Below, piece after piece: positions 26,809 to 35,726 of a stretch of 64,000 nt of DNA. This DNA is from Mycobacterium spongiae (GTDB lineage: Bacteria; Actinomycetota; Actinomycetes; Mycobacteriales; Mycobacteriaceae). The first letter of the stretch is position 1. Each line of letters starts with the position of its first letter. The notes under the pieces were generated by a model, which was not told the origin of the DNA, did not search any database, and saw only the letters and a list, made by a program, of their open reading frames with translations. Where the stretch lies: positions 1,798,001-1,862,000 of the forward strand of contig NZ_CP046600.1 in the NCBI RefSeq assembly GCF_018278905.1, given 5' to 3'. The translations under genes were made by a program, and so were the position numbers.

Positions 26809-27471
26809 CTAGCTTGGAGGCATCAGCACAGTGTCGATCATGTACACCGTTGCGTTGGCGGTATGCACTCCGCCGCAGACCAGGCCCGCGTCGTTGACCT
26901 TGAGGTCGTTGCCCGCGCCGGTCACTGTCACCTGAGCACCTTGAAGGGTCGTGTGCGAGCCGTCGACCTGGCCGGGGCCCGCCTGGCCGGACACCACGTG
27001 GTACGTCAGGATGCTATTCAGCAGGTCCGTGTCAGTCTTGAGTTGGTCGATGGTGGCCGCCGGGAGCTTGTCGAATGCGGCATTCGTGGGCGCAAAAACC
27101 GTGTACTCGCCACTGTTGAGGGTGTCGACCAAGTTTACGTTCGGGTTCAGCTTGCCCGACAACGCGGAGGTCAGCGTCGCTAGCATCGGGTTGTTCGACG
27201 CCGCTGTCGCTACCGGGTCCTGGGCCATCCCGGCCACCGATCCGGGGCCGCTGGGGTTTTGCGCCGCGTAGTCGGCGCACCCAATACCGATCAGGTCCGC
27301 GGCGGGGTCGGCCATTGCCGATGTCGTCGCCGGCGCTACCGTGCTGGTTGCGGGTGCGGGGGCCGTGGTGTCCTCGGAGGCGGTTTCGCTGCTGGAACAG
27401 CCCGAGAAACCCACCATTGCGATCGCCGCGAGGCTTGCCGCTGCGGCTGTCTTGGCCTGAACGTTAATCAT
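26809..27471 (-). CDS. mpt83: Cell-surface lipoprotein Mpt83 (fasciclin/FAS1 domain)
   Basis: 220 residues. The lipobox Gly-Phe-Ser-Gly-Cys (about 21-25) predicts a lipid-anchored surface protein, followed by a Thr/Ala/Pro linker (about 30-55). A single FAS1 domain has the H1 box [11 protein letters not shown] and the H2-like Tyr-His-Val-Val-Ser-Gly. The sequence follows M. tuberculosis Mpt83 almost residue by residue in the FAS1 domain. Only this gene of the mpt83-dipZ-mpt70 cluster is present. A SigK-type promoter lies 74 bp upstream. Confidence 0.95.
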   Translation of the reverse strand: MINVQAKTAAAASLAAIAMVGFSGCSSSETASEDTTAPAPATSTVAPATTSAMADPAADLIGIGCADYAAQNPSGPGSVAGMAQDPVATAASNNPMLATLTSALSGKLNPNVNLVDTLNSGEYTVFAPTNAAFDKLPAATIDQLKTDTDLLNSILTYHVVSGQAGPGQVDGSHTTLQGAQVTVTGAGNDLKVNDAGLVCGGVHTANATVYMIDTVLMPPS

Positions 27472-27544
27472 CGCGTTTCGATTCCTTTGCTATTGACGGC
27501 TTTGATACGACACCTGCTGCCGTCCTTCCGGCCGTACACAACAA

Positions 27545-27571
27545 ATTCGGAGTGACGGCGGTCATGGATGG
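27545..27571 (-). promoter_or_regulatory. SigK-type promoter of mpt83
   Basis: Read on the minus strand, CCATCC (27566-27571) and CCGAAT (27545-27550) are separated by 15 bp, upstream of the mpt83 ATG. These hexamers match the SigK consensus as I recall it from the mpt70/mpt83 regulon of M. tuberculosis. The spacer is a little shorter than I would expect. Confidence 0.7.
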
Positions 27572-27658
27572 GTCCCAGAATCCGGGCGAGCCCCAAGGGC
27601 GGGAAAAAGACGGCGCGAGCGTGCCGCGATGTGGTCGCGCAAACGGCACAATGGGTGG

Positions 27659-28891
27659 GTGACGACCTCCGCTGGTGGCTACGTTGGCGACTCCGGTGAT
27701 GGGCACGCCGAGCGCCGCCTGCGCGTGCTCGTGCTGGGCAGCACAGGCTCGATCGGCACCCAGGCGCTCGAGGTCATCGCCGACAATCCCGACCGCTTCG
27801 AGCTAGTCGGATTGGCCGCAGGCGGGACCCAGCTGGACACTTTGCTGCGGCAACGCGCCGAGACCGGGGTAACCAATATCGCCATCGCTGACGAGCGTGC
27901 GGCGCAACTGGCCGGCGACATTCCGTACCGCGGATCCAATGCCGTCACCCAGTTGGTCCAGGAAACCGAGGCTGATGTCGTCCTCAACGCCTTGGTCGGG
28001 GCGCTGGGCCTGCGGCCGACGCTGGCCGCGCTGGAGTCGGGCGCGCGCCTCGCACTAGCCAACAAGGAATCACTGGTCGCCGGAGGACCGCTGGTGCTGG
28101 CGGCCGCTCGGCCCGGTCAGATCGTCCCCGTCGACTCCGAGCACTCCGCGCTGGCTCAGTGCTTGCGCTGCGGTGCGCCGGAGGAAGTCGCCAAATTGGT
28201 CCTGACGGCGTCCGGCGGCCCGTTCCGGGGCTGGTCGGCCGCCGACCTCGAGCGGGTCACTCCAGAGCAGGCGGGCGCCCATCCAACCTGGTCGATGGGA
28301 CCGATGAACACCCTGAACTCTGCTTCGCTGGTCAACAAAGGCCTAGAGGTCATCGAAACCCACCTGCTGTTCGGCATCGGTTATGACCGCATCGAGGTCG
28401 TGGTGCACCCGCAGTCGATCATCCACTCGATGGTCACCTTCATCGATGGTTCGACGATCGCTCAGGCCAGCCCACCGGACATGAAGTTGCCCATTTCGCT
28501 GGCGTTGGGCTGGCCGCATCGGGTCAGCGGTGCTGCTCCTGCCTGCGATTTCACTGCCGCACAGACCTGGGAGTTCGAGCCGCTGGATACCGATGTGTTC
28601 CCGGCCGTGGAGATGGCCCGGAGAGCCGGCGAGGCCGGTGGCTGCATGACGGCGGTCTACAACGCCGCCAATGAGGAAGCCGCCGAAGCGTTCCTCAATG
28701 GCCGGATTGGCTTCCCTGCCATTGTCGCCACGATCGCCGACGTCTTGCGCGCTGCCGACCAATGGAGCGCGGCACCCGCTACCGTGGATGATGTGCTGGA
28801 TGCGCAGCGCTGGGCTCGTGAGCGGGCGCAGCGCGCGGTCGACACACCACGACCCGTCACGATTTCCGGAATGGCTCTAGAAAGGTCCTGA
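27659..28891 (+). CDS. dxr: 1-deoxy-D-xylulose 5-phosphate reductoisomerase
   Basis: 410 residues. Dxr converts DXP to 2-C-methyl-D-erythritol 4-phosphate with NADPH, the first committed step of the MEP isoprenoid pathway and the fosmidomycin target. The NADPH loop is Gly-Ser-Thr-Gly-Ser-Ile-Gly (about 27-33), Asn-Lys-Glu-Ser appears near 134-137, the metal site is Val-Asp-Ser-Glu-His (about 159-163), and the flap with Ser-Met-Gly and Asn-Lys-Gly-Leu-Glu is present. The GTG at 27659 gives the orthologous N-terminal length; an ATG at 27629 is in frame. The run dxr-rip1-ispG is one operon. Confidence 0.95.
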   Translation: MTTSAGGYVGDSGDGHAERRLRVLVLGSTGSIGTQALEVIADNPDRFELVGLAAGGTQLDTLLRQRAETGVTNIAIADERAAQLAGDIPYRGSNAVTQLVQETEADVVLNALVGALGLRPTLAALESGARLALANKESLVAGGPLVLAAARPGQIVPVDSEHSALAQCLRCGAPEEVAKLVLTASGGPFRGWSAADLERVTPEQAGAHPTWSMGPMNTLNSASLVNKGLEVIETHLLFGIGYDRIEVVVHPQSIIHSMVTFIDGSTIAQASPPDMKLPISLALGWPHRVSGAAPACDFTAAQTWEFEPLDTDVFPAVEMARRAGEAGGCMTAVYNAANEEAAEAFLNGRIGFPAIVATIADVLRAADQWSAAPATVDDVLDAQRWARERAQRAVDTPRPVTISGMALERS

Positions 28892-28899
28892 CGCACCTG

Positions 28900-30114
28900 A
28901 TGATGTTCGTTGTCGGCATAGTGCTATTCGCGCTCGCCATTCTGATCTCCGTTGCCCTGCACGAGTGTGGACACATGTGGGTGGCGCGTGGCACCGGTAT
29001 GAAGGTGCGTCGCTATTTTGTCGGCTTTGGCCCCACGTTGTGGTCCACCCGGCGAGGCGAGACCGAATACGGAATCAAAGGCGTTCCGTTGGGCGGTTTC
29101 TGCGACATCGCTGGCATGACCCCGGTCGAAGACCTCGCGCCCGACGAGCAGGAACGCGCGATGTACAAGCAGGCCACGTGGAAGCGCGTCGCCGTGCTGT
29201 TTGCCGGTCCCGGCATGAATTTTGCGATCTGCCTGGTGCTGATCTATGCCATCGCCGTGGTCTGGGGGCTGCCCAACCTGCATCCCCCGACCGAGGCCGT
29301 GATCGGCGATACTGGTTGTGTCGCACAGGAAGTGGCCCAAGGAAAGCTGGCCGAGTGCGCTGGCCCCGGGCCGGCCGCGCTGGCCGGAATTCGCGCCGGC
29401 GATGTCATCGTCCAGGTCGGCGACACACCAGTGTCCACGTTCGACGAGATGGCGGCCGCAGTGCGCAAATCCCACGGCACCGTTCCGATCGTCATCGAGC
29501 GCGACGGCACAAAGATCCTCACCAACGTCACCATCGAGTCGACCCGACGCTGGGTCCCCGACGCCAACGGCAGTCAACTCGAGCCGGCCACTGTCGGTGC
29601 GATTGGTGTGGCTGCCTCACGAAGCGGGCCCACGCAGTACGGCGTGTTCACCGCGGTGCCGGCCACGTTTGCTTTTGCCGGCGAGCTGACGGTCGAAGTG
29701 GGCAAAGCGCTGGCTGCGATCCCGACTAAGGTCGGCGCGCTGATGAACGCTATTAGTGGCGGGCAACGTGACCCGGAAACTCCCATGAGTGTGGTTGGCG
29801 CCAGCATCATCGGTGGCGACACGGTCGACCATGGGTTGTGGGTGGCCTTCTGGTTCTTCCTGGCCCAGTTGAACCTCATCCTGGGTGCTATCAACCTGCT
29901 GCCGTTGCTGCCGTTCGATGGTGGTCATATCGGCGTCGCGGTTTTCGAGAAGATTCGCAACATGATCCGTTCCGCCCGTGGCAAGGTGGCGGCCGCGCCC
30001 GTGAACTATCTCAAGCTCATGCCCGCAACGTATGTGGTCTTGGTGTTCGTGGTCGGGTACATGCTGTTGACCGTCACCGCCGATGTGGTCAACCCAATCA
30101 GGCTGTTCCAGTGA
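28900..30114 (+). CDS. rip1: Site-2 zinc metalloprotease Rip1
   Basis: 404 residues. An intramembrane protease that cleaves anti-sigma factors and so connects envelope stress to sigma-factor release. The zinc motif His-Glu-Cys-Gly-His lies in the first helix (about 21-25), a PDZ-like domain spans about 130-230, and the second site (Asn-Leu-Leu-Pro, then Phe-Asp-Gly-Gly-His) lies near 339-351. Four transmembrane segments are predicted. Two Met codons start the gene. It lies 8 bp after dxr. Confidence 0.95.
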   Translation: MMFVVGIVLFALAILISVALHECGHMWVARGTGMKVRRYFVGFGPTLWSTRRGETEYGIKGVPLGGFCDIAGMTPVEDLAPDEQERAMYKQATWKRVAVLFAGPGMNFAICLVLIYAIAVVWGLPNLHPPTEAVIGDTGCVAQEVAQGKLAECAGPGPAALAGIRAGDVIVQVGDTPVSTFDEMAAAVRKSHGTVPIVIERDGTKILTNVTIESTRRWVPDANGSQLEPATVGAIGVAASRSGPTQYGVFTAVPATFAFAGELTVEVGKALAAIPTKVGALMNAISGGQRDPETPMSVVGASIIGGDTVDHGLWVAFWFFLAQLNLILGAINLLPLLPFDGGHIGVAVFEKIRNMIRSARGKVAAAPVNYLKLMPATYVVLVFVVGYMLLTVTADVVNPIRLFQ

Positions 30115-30139
30115 CCCAAAGCCGAGGAAAGGGCTAATA

Positions 30140-31330
30140 GTGACCATTGGTCTGGGCATGCCGGAGCCCCCGGCGCCCACGCTCGCCCCGCGGCGCCCCA
30201 CGCGTCAGCTGATGGTGGGCGGCGTCGGGGTCGGCAGCGACCATCCGGTCTCGGTGCAATCGATGTGCACCACGAAGACCCACGAGGTGAACTCGACCCT
30301 GCAGCAGATCGCCGAATTGACCACGGCGGGATGCGACATCGTCCGGGTGGCCTGCCCGCGTCAGGAGGACGCCGACGCCCTGGCCGAGATCGCCCGGCAC
30401 AGCCGGATCCCGGTAATCGCCGACATCCACTTCCAACCCAGGTACATTTTCGCGGCCATCGAAGCAGGGTGCGCTGCGGTGCGCGTGAATCCGGGCAATA
30501 TCAAGGAATTCGACGGTCGGGTCGGCGAGGTGGCCAAGGAGGCCGGGGCGGCGGGGATCCCGATCCGGATTGGTGTCAACGCCGGCTCGCTGGACAAGCG
30601 GTTCATGCAGAAGTACGGCAAGGCCACGCCGGAAGCGCTGGTCGAGTCCGCACTTTGGGAGGCCTCGCTCTTCGAGGAGCACGGCTTCGGCGATATCAAG
30701 ATCAGCGTTAAGCACAACGACCCGGTGGTGATGGTCGCGGCGTACGAGCTGCTGGCCGCGCAGTGCGACTACCCGCTACACCTCGGCGTCACCGAGGCCG
30801 GTCCGGCGTTCCAGGGAACCATTAAGTCCGCGGTCGCCTTCGGCGCGCTGTTGTCGCGGGGTATCGGGGACACCATCCGGGTGTCCCTGTCGGCCCCGCC
30901 GGTCGAAGAAGTCAAGGTCGGCAATCAGATTCTCGAATCGTTGAACCTGCGGCCGCGTTCGCTGGAAATCGTGTCCTGTCCGTCGTGCGGTCGCGCTCAG
31001 GTTGACGTCTACACCCTGGCCAACGAGGTGACCGCGGGCCTCGACGGTCTCGATGTGCCGTTGCGGGTGGCGGTAATGGGGTGTGTCGTCAATGGTCCGG
31101 GTGAAGCGCGCGAGGCTGATCTCGGGGTTGCCTCGGGCAATGGCAAGGGCCAGATCTTTGTCCGGGGCGAGGTGATCAAGACCGTGCCCGAAGCGAAGAT
31201 CGTAGAAACGCTCATCGAGGAGGCGATGCGGTTGGCCTCCGAAATGGAAGACCCGGCCGATACCGATATGAACATCGGTCACGATCCGGGGACGACGGGC
31301 AGCGGTTCGCCTATTGTGACCGTAAGCTAA
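30140..31330 (+). CDS. ispG: 4-hydroxy-3-methylbut-2-en-1-yl diphosphate synthase IspG
   Basis: 396 residues. A [4Fe-4S] enzyme that converts MEcPP to HMBPP, late in the same MEP pathway as dxr two genes upstream. The TIM-barrel has Ser-Val-Gln-Ser-Met-Cys-Thr-Thr-Lys near 37-45. The cluster ligands lie in Ser-Cys-Pro-Ser-Cys-Gly-Arg (about 280-286) and in [10 protein letters not shown] (about 313-322). The GTG at 30140 is preceded by GAAAGG and gives the expected N-terminus. Confidence 0.95.
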   Translation: MTIGLGMPEPPAPTLAPRRPTRQLMVGGVGVGSDHPVSVQSMCTTKTHEVNSTLQQIAELTTAGCDIVRVACPRQEDADALAEIARHSRIPVIADIHFQPRYIFAAIEAGCAAVRVNPGNIKEFDGRVGEVAKEAGAAGIPIRIGVNAGSLDKRFMQKYGKATPEALVESALWEASLFEEHGFGDIKISVKHNDPVVMVAAYELLAAQCDYPLHLGVTEAGPAFQGTIKSAVAFGALLSRGIGDTIRVSLSAPPVEEVKVGNQILESLNLRPRSLEIVSCPSCGRAQVDVYTLANEVTAGLDGLDVPLRVAVMGCVVNGPGEAREADLGVASGNGKGQIFVRGEVIKTVPEAKIVETLIEEAMRLASEMEDPADTDMNIGHDPGTTGSGSPIVTVS

Positions 31331-31400
31331 TAACCGTCGGGGTTGTGCCACCAGCCCGCGGTTCTTAGCGCAGAAGTTCCCACCACGGAGAGTTCAACAG

Positions 31401-32255
31401 ATGTCGGCTCCGCCCATCTTGCGCCTCGCCGATGAGCGGCGGGTCTCGGTGGTGCGCGACGCGGCTGCTGTGTGGCGGGTGCTCAGCGATAATCCGATCG
31501 AGTCCTGCATGGTGGCCGCCCGAGTCGCGGACCATGGTGTGGACCCCAACGCGATCGGCGGGGAACTGTGGACCCGACGGGGTGTGGACGAGTCGTTGTG
31601 CTTCGCCGGAGCCAACCTCATTCCGCTGCGCGGCGATGTGATCGACCTCAATACGTTCGCCGATGAGGCGATGAGGGCCTCGCGGCGGTGTTCGTCGCTG
31701 GTTGGTCGCGCCGGCCTTGTGTTGCCGATGTGGGAGCGGCTCGAGTCGGCGTGGGGCCCGGCGCGTGATGTTCGCGACGATCAACCGTTGATGGCGCTGA
31801 ACAGCCACCCGAGCTGTGAGATCGACCCCGGCGTTCGCCAGGTCCGGCCCGAGGAGTTGGACGCCTATTTGGAGGCCGCCGTCGACATGTTCATCGGCGA
31901 AGTAGGCGTCGACCCGCGGCTCGGTGACGGCGGTCGCGGTTATCGGCGTCGGGTGGCCAGTCTCATCGCGGCGGGGCGTGCCTGGGCCCGCTTTGAGAAC
32001 GGTGAGGTCATCTTCAAGGCCGAGGTGGGATCGCAGTCGCCGTCGGTCGCGCAGATCCAGGGAGTCTGGGTGCATCCGGAGTGCCGCGGCAGGGGCCTCG
32101 GCACTGCCGGAACCGCAACGCTGGCCGCCGTGATTGTCGGTAGTGGGCGCGTCGCCAGCCTGTACGTCAACGATTTCAATTCGGTGGCTCGAGCCGCGTA
32201 CGCGCGCGTTGGTTTCACCGAAGTGGGCACGTTCGCCACTGTCCTGCTCGACTGA
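31401..32255 (+). CDS. GNAT-family acetyltransferase (Rv2867c orthologue)
   Basis: 284 residues. An N-terminal DUF4081-like domain (about 1-140) precedes a C-terminal GNAT domain. The acetyl-CoA loop is Cys-Arg-Gly-Arg-Gly-Leu-Gly-Thr-Ala-Gly (about 230-239), followed by the C-terminal Asn-Ser-Val-Ala-Arg-Ala-Ala-Tyr. The acceptor is unknown. Length and neighbours equal those of Rv2867c. In M. tuberculosis the relFG toxin-antitoxin genes follow; here they are absent. Confidence 0.88.
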   Translation: MSAPPILRLADERRVSVVRDAAAVWRVLSDNPIESCMVAARVADHGVDPNAIGGELWTRRGVDESLCFAGANLIPLRGDVIDLNTFADEAMRASRRCSSLVGRAGLVLPMWERLESAWGPARDVRDDQPLMALNSHPSCEIDPGVRQVRPEELDAYLEAAVDMFIGEVGVDPRLGDGGRGYRRRVASLIAAGRAWARFENGEVIFKAEVGSQSPSVAQIQGVWVHPECRGRGLGTAGTATLAAVIVGSGRVASLYVNDFNSVARAAYARVGFTEVGTFATVLLD

Positions 32256-32337
32256 GCAGCGATCCGCGGACGCTTACCCGGCGGGTCTCGGTGTGTCTAC
32301 GCCGAGCCCGAACTCACAGTTCTTAACATCAATAACG

Positions 32338-34149
32338 ATGGTAACGAGAACAACACTAGTATCAGCGGCCGGATGTTTGCTGGTCGTAGCGCTCACTGCC
32401 CTGCCCGGGTGCACTCCCAAGCCCGAAGGGCCCGGACCCGCCGCAGAGAAGTTCTTTGCTGCGCTGGCTATTGGCGACACCGCGGCTGCGGCTCAATTCA
32501 GCGACGATCCCAACGAAGCCCGTGAGGCGCTCAATGCCGCCTGGGCGGGATTGCAGGCCACCGGCGTGGATGTACAAGTTCTCAGCTGGAGGTTCGCCGA
32601 GGACACCGGCACCGTTGCCTACCGCATCAGCTGGCACCTGCCGAAGAACCGGACGTGGAACTACGACGGGCAGCTGAAGATGGCTCGCAACGAGGGGCGC
32701 TGGCAGGTCCGCTGGGCTACTACCGGCCTGCACCCCAAGCTCGGCGAGCACCAGACGTTCGCGCTGCGGGCCGACCCGCCCCGGCGCGCCTCGGTGAACG
32801 AACTGGGCGGAACCGATGTGCTGGCGCCTGGCTACCTGTATCACTACTCCCTCGACGCTGCCCAGGCGGGACGCGACTTGATCGGGACCGTACACGCGGT
32901 GGTGGAGGCCCTGCACCCCTTCGACGACACGCTCAACGATCCGCAGCTGCTTGCCGAACAAGCCAGTTCGACGACCGAACCACTGGATCTGCTCACTCTG
33001 CATGCTGACGACAGCAACCGTGTTGCGCAAGCGATCGGAAAGCTGCCCGGCGTGGTGATCACACCACAAGCCGCGCTGCTGCCAACGGATGTGCATTTTG
33101 CGCCGGCAGCGATGGCTGAAGTCCGAAAGGCTGTGCTCGACGAGCTCGACGGTGAGGCGGGGTGGCGGGTGGTCAGCGTCAACCAGAACGGCGTCGACGT
33201 CAGCGTGCTGCACGAGGTCGCTCCGTCTCCTGCGCCGTCGGTTTCGATCACCCTGGACCGGGCCGTGCAGAACGCCGCTCAACACGCCGTCGACACCCGG
33301 GGCGGGAAGGCCATGATCGTGGTGATCAAGCCGTCGACCGGGGAGATTCTGGCAATCGCGCAGAACGCCGGCGCCGACGCCGAAGGTTCCATCGCCACCA
33401 CCGGCCTGTATCCACCTGGGTCGACCTTCAAGGTGATCACGGCCGGCGCGGCTGTCGAGCGCGATATGGCTACCCCCAACACGATGCTGGGCTGCCCCGG
33501 CGAAATCGACATCGGGCATCGGACCATTCCCAACTACGGGGGCTTTGATCTGGGCGTGGTGCCGATGTCACGCGCGTTTGCCAGTTCCTGCAACACCACG
33601 TTCGCCGAGCTGAGCAGCCGGATGCCACCACGCGGCCTGACCCAAGCCGCACGTCGCTACGGGATAGGGCTGGACTACCAGGTGGAAGGGATCACCACGG
33701 TAACTGGGTCGGTGCCACCGACGGTCGACCTAGCCGAACGCACCGAGGATGGCTTCGGACAGGGCAAGGTGCTGGCCAGCCCGTTCGGCATGGCCCTGGT
33801 GGCCGCCACGGTCGCTGCCGGCAAGACCCCGGTACCGCAGCTGATCGCCGGTCGGCCGACCACGGTGGACGGTGATGCCGCACCGATTAGCCCGAAGATG
33901 ATCGACGCGCTGCGGCCGATGATGCGGCTGGTAGTGACCAATGGCACCGCCAAAGAGATCGCCGACTGCGGGGAGATCTTCGGCAAGACCGGTGAAGCCG
34001 AATTCCGGGGCGGATCGCATTCCTGGTTCGCCGGGTACCGCGGGGATCTGGCGTTCGCGTCGCTGATTGTCGGAGGTGGCAGCTCGGAGTACGCGGTGCG
34101 GATGACCAAGGTGATGTTCGAATCGCTGCCGCCCGGCTATCTGATGTAG
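32338..34149 (+). CDS. Penicillin-binding lipoprotein (Rv2864c orthologue)
   Basis: 603 residues, equal to the M. tuberculosis protein as I recall it. The signal ends in a lipobox (Ala-Leu-Pro-Gly-Cys, about 20-24). An NTF2-like MecA_N domain (about 30-150), a dimerisation domain and a transpeptidase domain follow. The catalytic SxxK is Pro-Gly-Ser-Thr-Phe-Lys (about 361-366), the SxN motif is Ser-Ser-Cys-Asn, and the KTG box is Gly-Lys-Thr-Gly-Glu-Ala-Glu. It is a class B-type D,D-transpeptidase of low beta-lactam affinity type. The ATG at 32338 is chosen because the lipoprotein signal begins there. Confidence 0.92.
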   Translation: MVTRTTLVSAAGCLLVVALTALPGCTPKPEGPGPAAEKFFAALAIGDTAAAAQFSDDPNEAREALNAAWAGLQATGVDVQVLSWRFAEDTGTVAYRISWHLPKNRTWNYDGQLKMARNEGRWQVRWATTGLHPKLGEHQTFALRADPPRRASVNELGGTDVLAPGYLYHYSLDAAQAGRDLIGTVHAVVEALHPFDDTLNDPQLLAEQASSTTEPLDLLTLHADDSNRVAQAIGKLPGVVITPQAALLPTDVHFAPAAMAEVRKAVLDELDGEAGWRVVSVNQNGVDVSVLHEVAPSPAPSVSITLDRAVQNAAQHAVDTRGGKAMIVVIKPSTGEILAIAQNAGADAEGSIATTGLYPPGSTFKVITAGAAVERDMATPNTMLGCPGEIDIGHRTIPNYGGFDLGVVPMSRAFASSCNTTFAELSSRMPPRGLTQAARRYGIGLDYQVEGITTVTGSVPPTVDLAERTEDGFGQGKVLASPFGMALVAATVAAGKTPVPQLIAGRPTTVDGDAAPISPKMIDALRPMMRLVVTNGTAKEIADCGEIFGKTGEAEFRGGSHSWFAGYRGDLAFASLIVGGGSSEYAVRMTKVMFESLPPGYLM

Positions 34150-34244
34150 GTCGCTCACGGTCCGCGGATACCCATGGGGCGGTAAATTGCGAGGGTAGGC
34201 GGCACCGGTGTCGAGAGCCGGTGGGGCGAACATCAGGGAAGGCC

Positions 34245-34829
34245 ATGACGGAGACCGGTGGGGACATGGTGGTGTTGCGGGTCTCGGACGCCGACCGCAA
34301 CGGCACACTGCGCCGACTGCACAACGCGGTTGCACTTGGGCTGATCGACATCAACGAGTTCGAGCAGCGCTCGTCACGAGTGTCTATCGCACGCACCCGT
34401 CACGAGCTGGACGGTCTGGTCGGTGACCTGCCCGGGCCGGGCGCGATCGTCACGTCGGCGGCAGACCGGGTAGAACTGCGCGGCTGGGCCGGATCGCTCA
34501 AGCGTCACGGCGAATGGGTTGTGCCGACCCGGCTGGCTCTGGTGCGCCGACTGGGGTCAATCGACCTCGACCTCACCAAAGCCCGTTTCGCCGGGCCGGT
34601 GGTGGTGATCGAGCTTGATATGAAGTTCGGCTCGCTGGATATCCGGCTGCCCGACGGCGCCAGCGCCTCGATCGACGACATCGAAGTCTATGTGGGTAGC
34701 GCGAGCGACCGCCGCAAGGACGCGCCAGCGGAAGGAACACCGCACGTCATAGTGACCGGTCAGATGGTGTGTGGCTCGGTCGTCATCCGGGGACCGCGGC
34801 GAGCGTTCCGGCGTCGCCACCACTCCTGA
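34245..34829 (+). CDS. DUF1707 family protein (Rv2862c orthologue)
   Basis: 194 residues. The N-terminal DUF1707 SHOCT-like segment (Arg-Val-Ser-Asp-Ala-Asp-Arg, then Leu-Arg-Arg-Leu-His, Gly-Leu-Ile-Asp-Ile-Asn-Glu-Phe-Glu-Gln-Arg) covers about residues 10-60. The second half is beta-rich and resembles the C-terminal repeat of LiaF-like cell-wall stress proteins (Gly-Ser-Ile-Asp-Leu-Asp and Gly-Ser-Leu-Asp-Ile-Arg-Leu-Pro). No transmembrane helix is seen. Function is unknown. Confidence 0.82.
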   Translation: MTETGGDMVVLRVSDADRNGTLRRLHNAVALGLIDINEFEQRSSRVSIARTRHELDGLVGDLPGPGAIVTSAADRVELRGWAGSLKRHGEWVVPTRLALVRRLGSIDLDLTKARFAGPVVVIELDMKFGSLDIRLPDGASASIDDIEVYVGSASDRRKDAPAEGTPHVIVTGQMVCGSVVIRGPRRAFRRRHHS

Positions 34830-34855
34830 TTGCCTGACCTGACTAAGCTAGCGAG

Positions 34856-35716
34856 ATGCCTGCTCGAACCGCGCTGTCCCCCGGGGTGCTCTCCCCGACA
34901 CGACAGGTGCCCAAGTGGATTGCCCGGCCAGAATATGTCGGTAAGGCGACCGCCCAGGAGGGCACCGAGCCATGGGTGCAGACACCGGAAGTAATCGAGA
35001 AGATGCGGATCGCCGGCAAGATTGCCGCTGGTGCCCTGGCTGAAGCGGGCAAGGCGGTCGCTCCCGGGGTAACCACCGATGAGCTCGACCGGATCGCCCA
35101 CGACTACATGGCTGACAACGGTGCTTACCCATCAACGTTGGGCTACAAGGGATTTCCGAAGTCATGCTGTACGTCGCTCAACGAAGTCATCTGCCACGGA
35201 ATACCCGACTCGACGGTGGTCGCCGACGGCGACATCGTCAACATTGATGTCACCGCCTTCATCGGAGGGGTGCATGGTGACACCAACGCGACGTTTCTGG
35301 CCGGCGATGTCTCCGAAGAACACCGCCTACTCGTCGAGCGGACCCGGGAAGCAACAATGCGCGCGATCAAGGCGGTCAAACCCGGGCGCGCGTTATCGGT
35401 AGTTGGCCGCGTCATCGAGTCTTATGCACATCGATTCGGGTACAACGTTGTTCGTGACTTCACCGGTCACGGGATCGGTACCACGTTCCATAACGGTCTC
35501 GTTGTCCTGCACTACGACCAACCCCTGGTCGAGTCGATCATGCAGCCGGGGATGACGTTCACCATCGAACCGATGATCAACCTGGGCACATTGGATTACG
35601 AAATTTGGGACGACGGCTGGACGGTGGTCACCAAGGATCGCAAGTGGACGGCGCAGTTCGAGCACACGCTGCTGGTCACCGACAGCGGCGTCGATATCCT
35701 GACGCTGCCTGAGTAG
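34856..35716 (+). CDS. mapB: Methionine aminopeptidase MapB
   Basis: 286 residues. The enzyme removes N-terminal Met from nascent proteins. A mycobacterial N-terminal extension (about 1-40) with a proline-rich patch precedes the pita-bread fold. Metal ligands are visible as Asp in Asn-Ile-Asp-Val-Thr, Asp in His-Gly-Asp-Thr-Asn, His in Gly-His-Gly-Ile-Gly, Glu in Thr-Ile-Glu-Pro and Glu near the C-terminus (Gln-Phe-Glu-His-Thr). It matches the type 1 family. Confidence 0.95.
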   Translation: MPARTALSPGVLSPTRQVPKWIARPEYVGKATAQEGTEPWVQTPEVIEKMRIAGKIAAGALAEAGKAVAPGVTTDELDRIAHDYMADNGAYPSTLGYKGFPKSCCTSLNEVICHGIPDSTVVADGDIVNIDVTAFIGGVHGDTNATFLAGDVSEEHRLLVERTREATMRAIKAVKPGRALSVVGRVIESYAHRFGYNVVRDFTGHGIGTTFHNGLVVLHYDQPLVESIMQPGMTFTIEPMINLGTLDYEIWDDGWTVVTKDRKWTAQFEHTLLVTDSGVDILTLPE

Positions 35717-35726
35717 CCGCTACACG

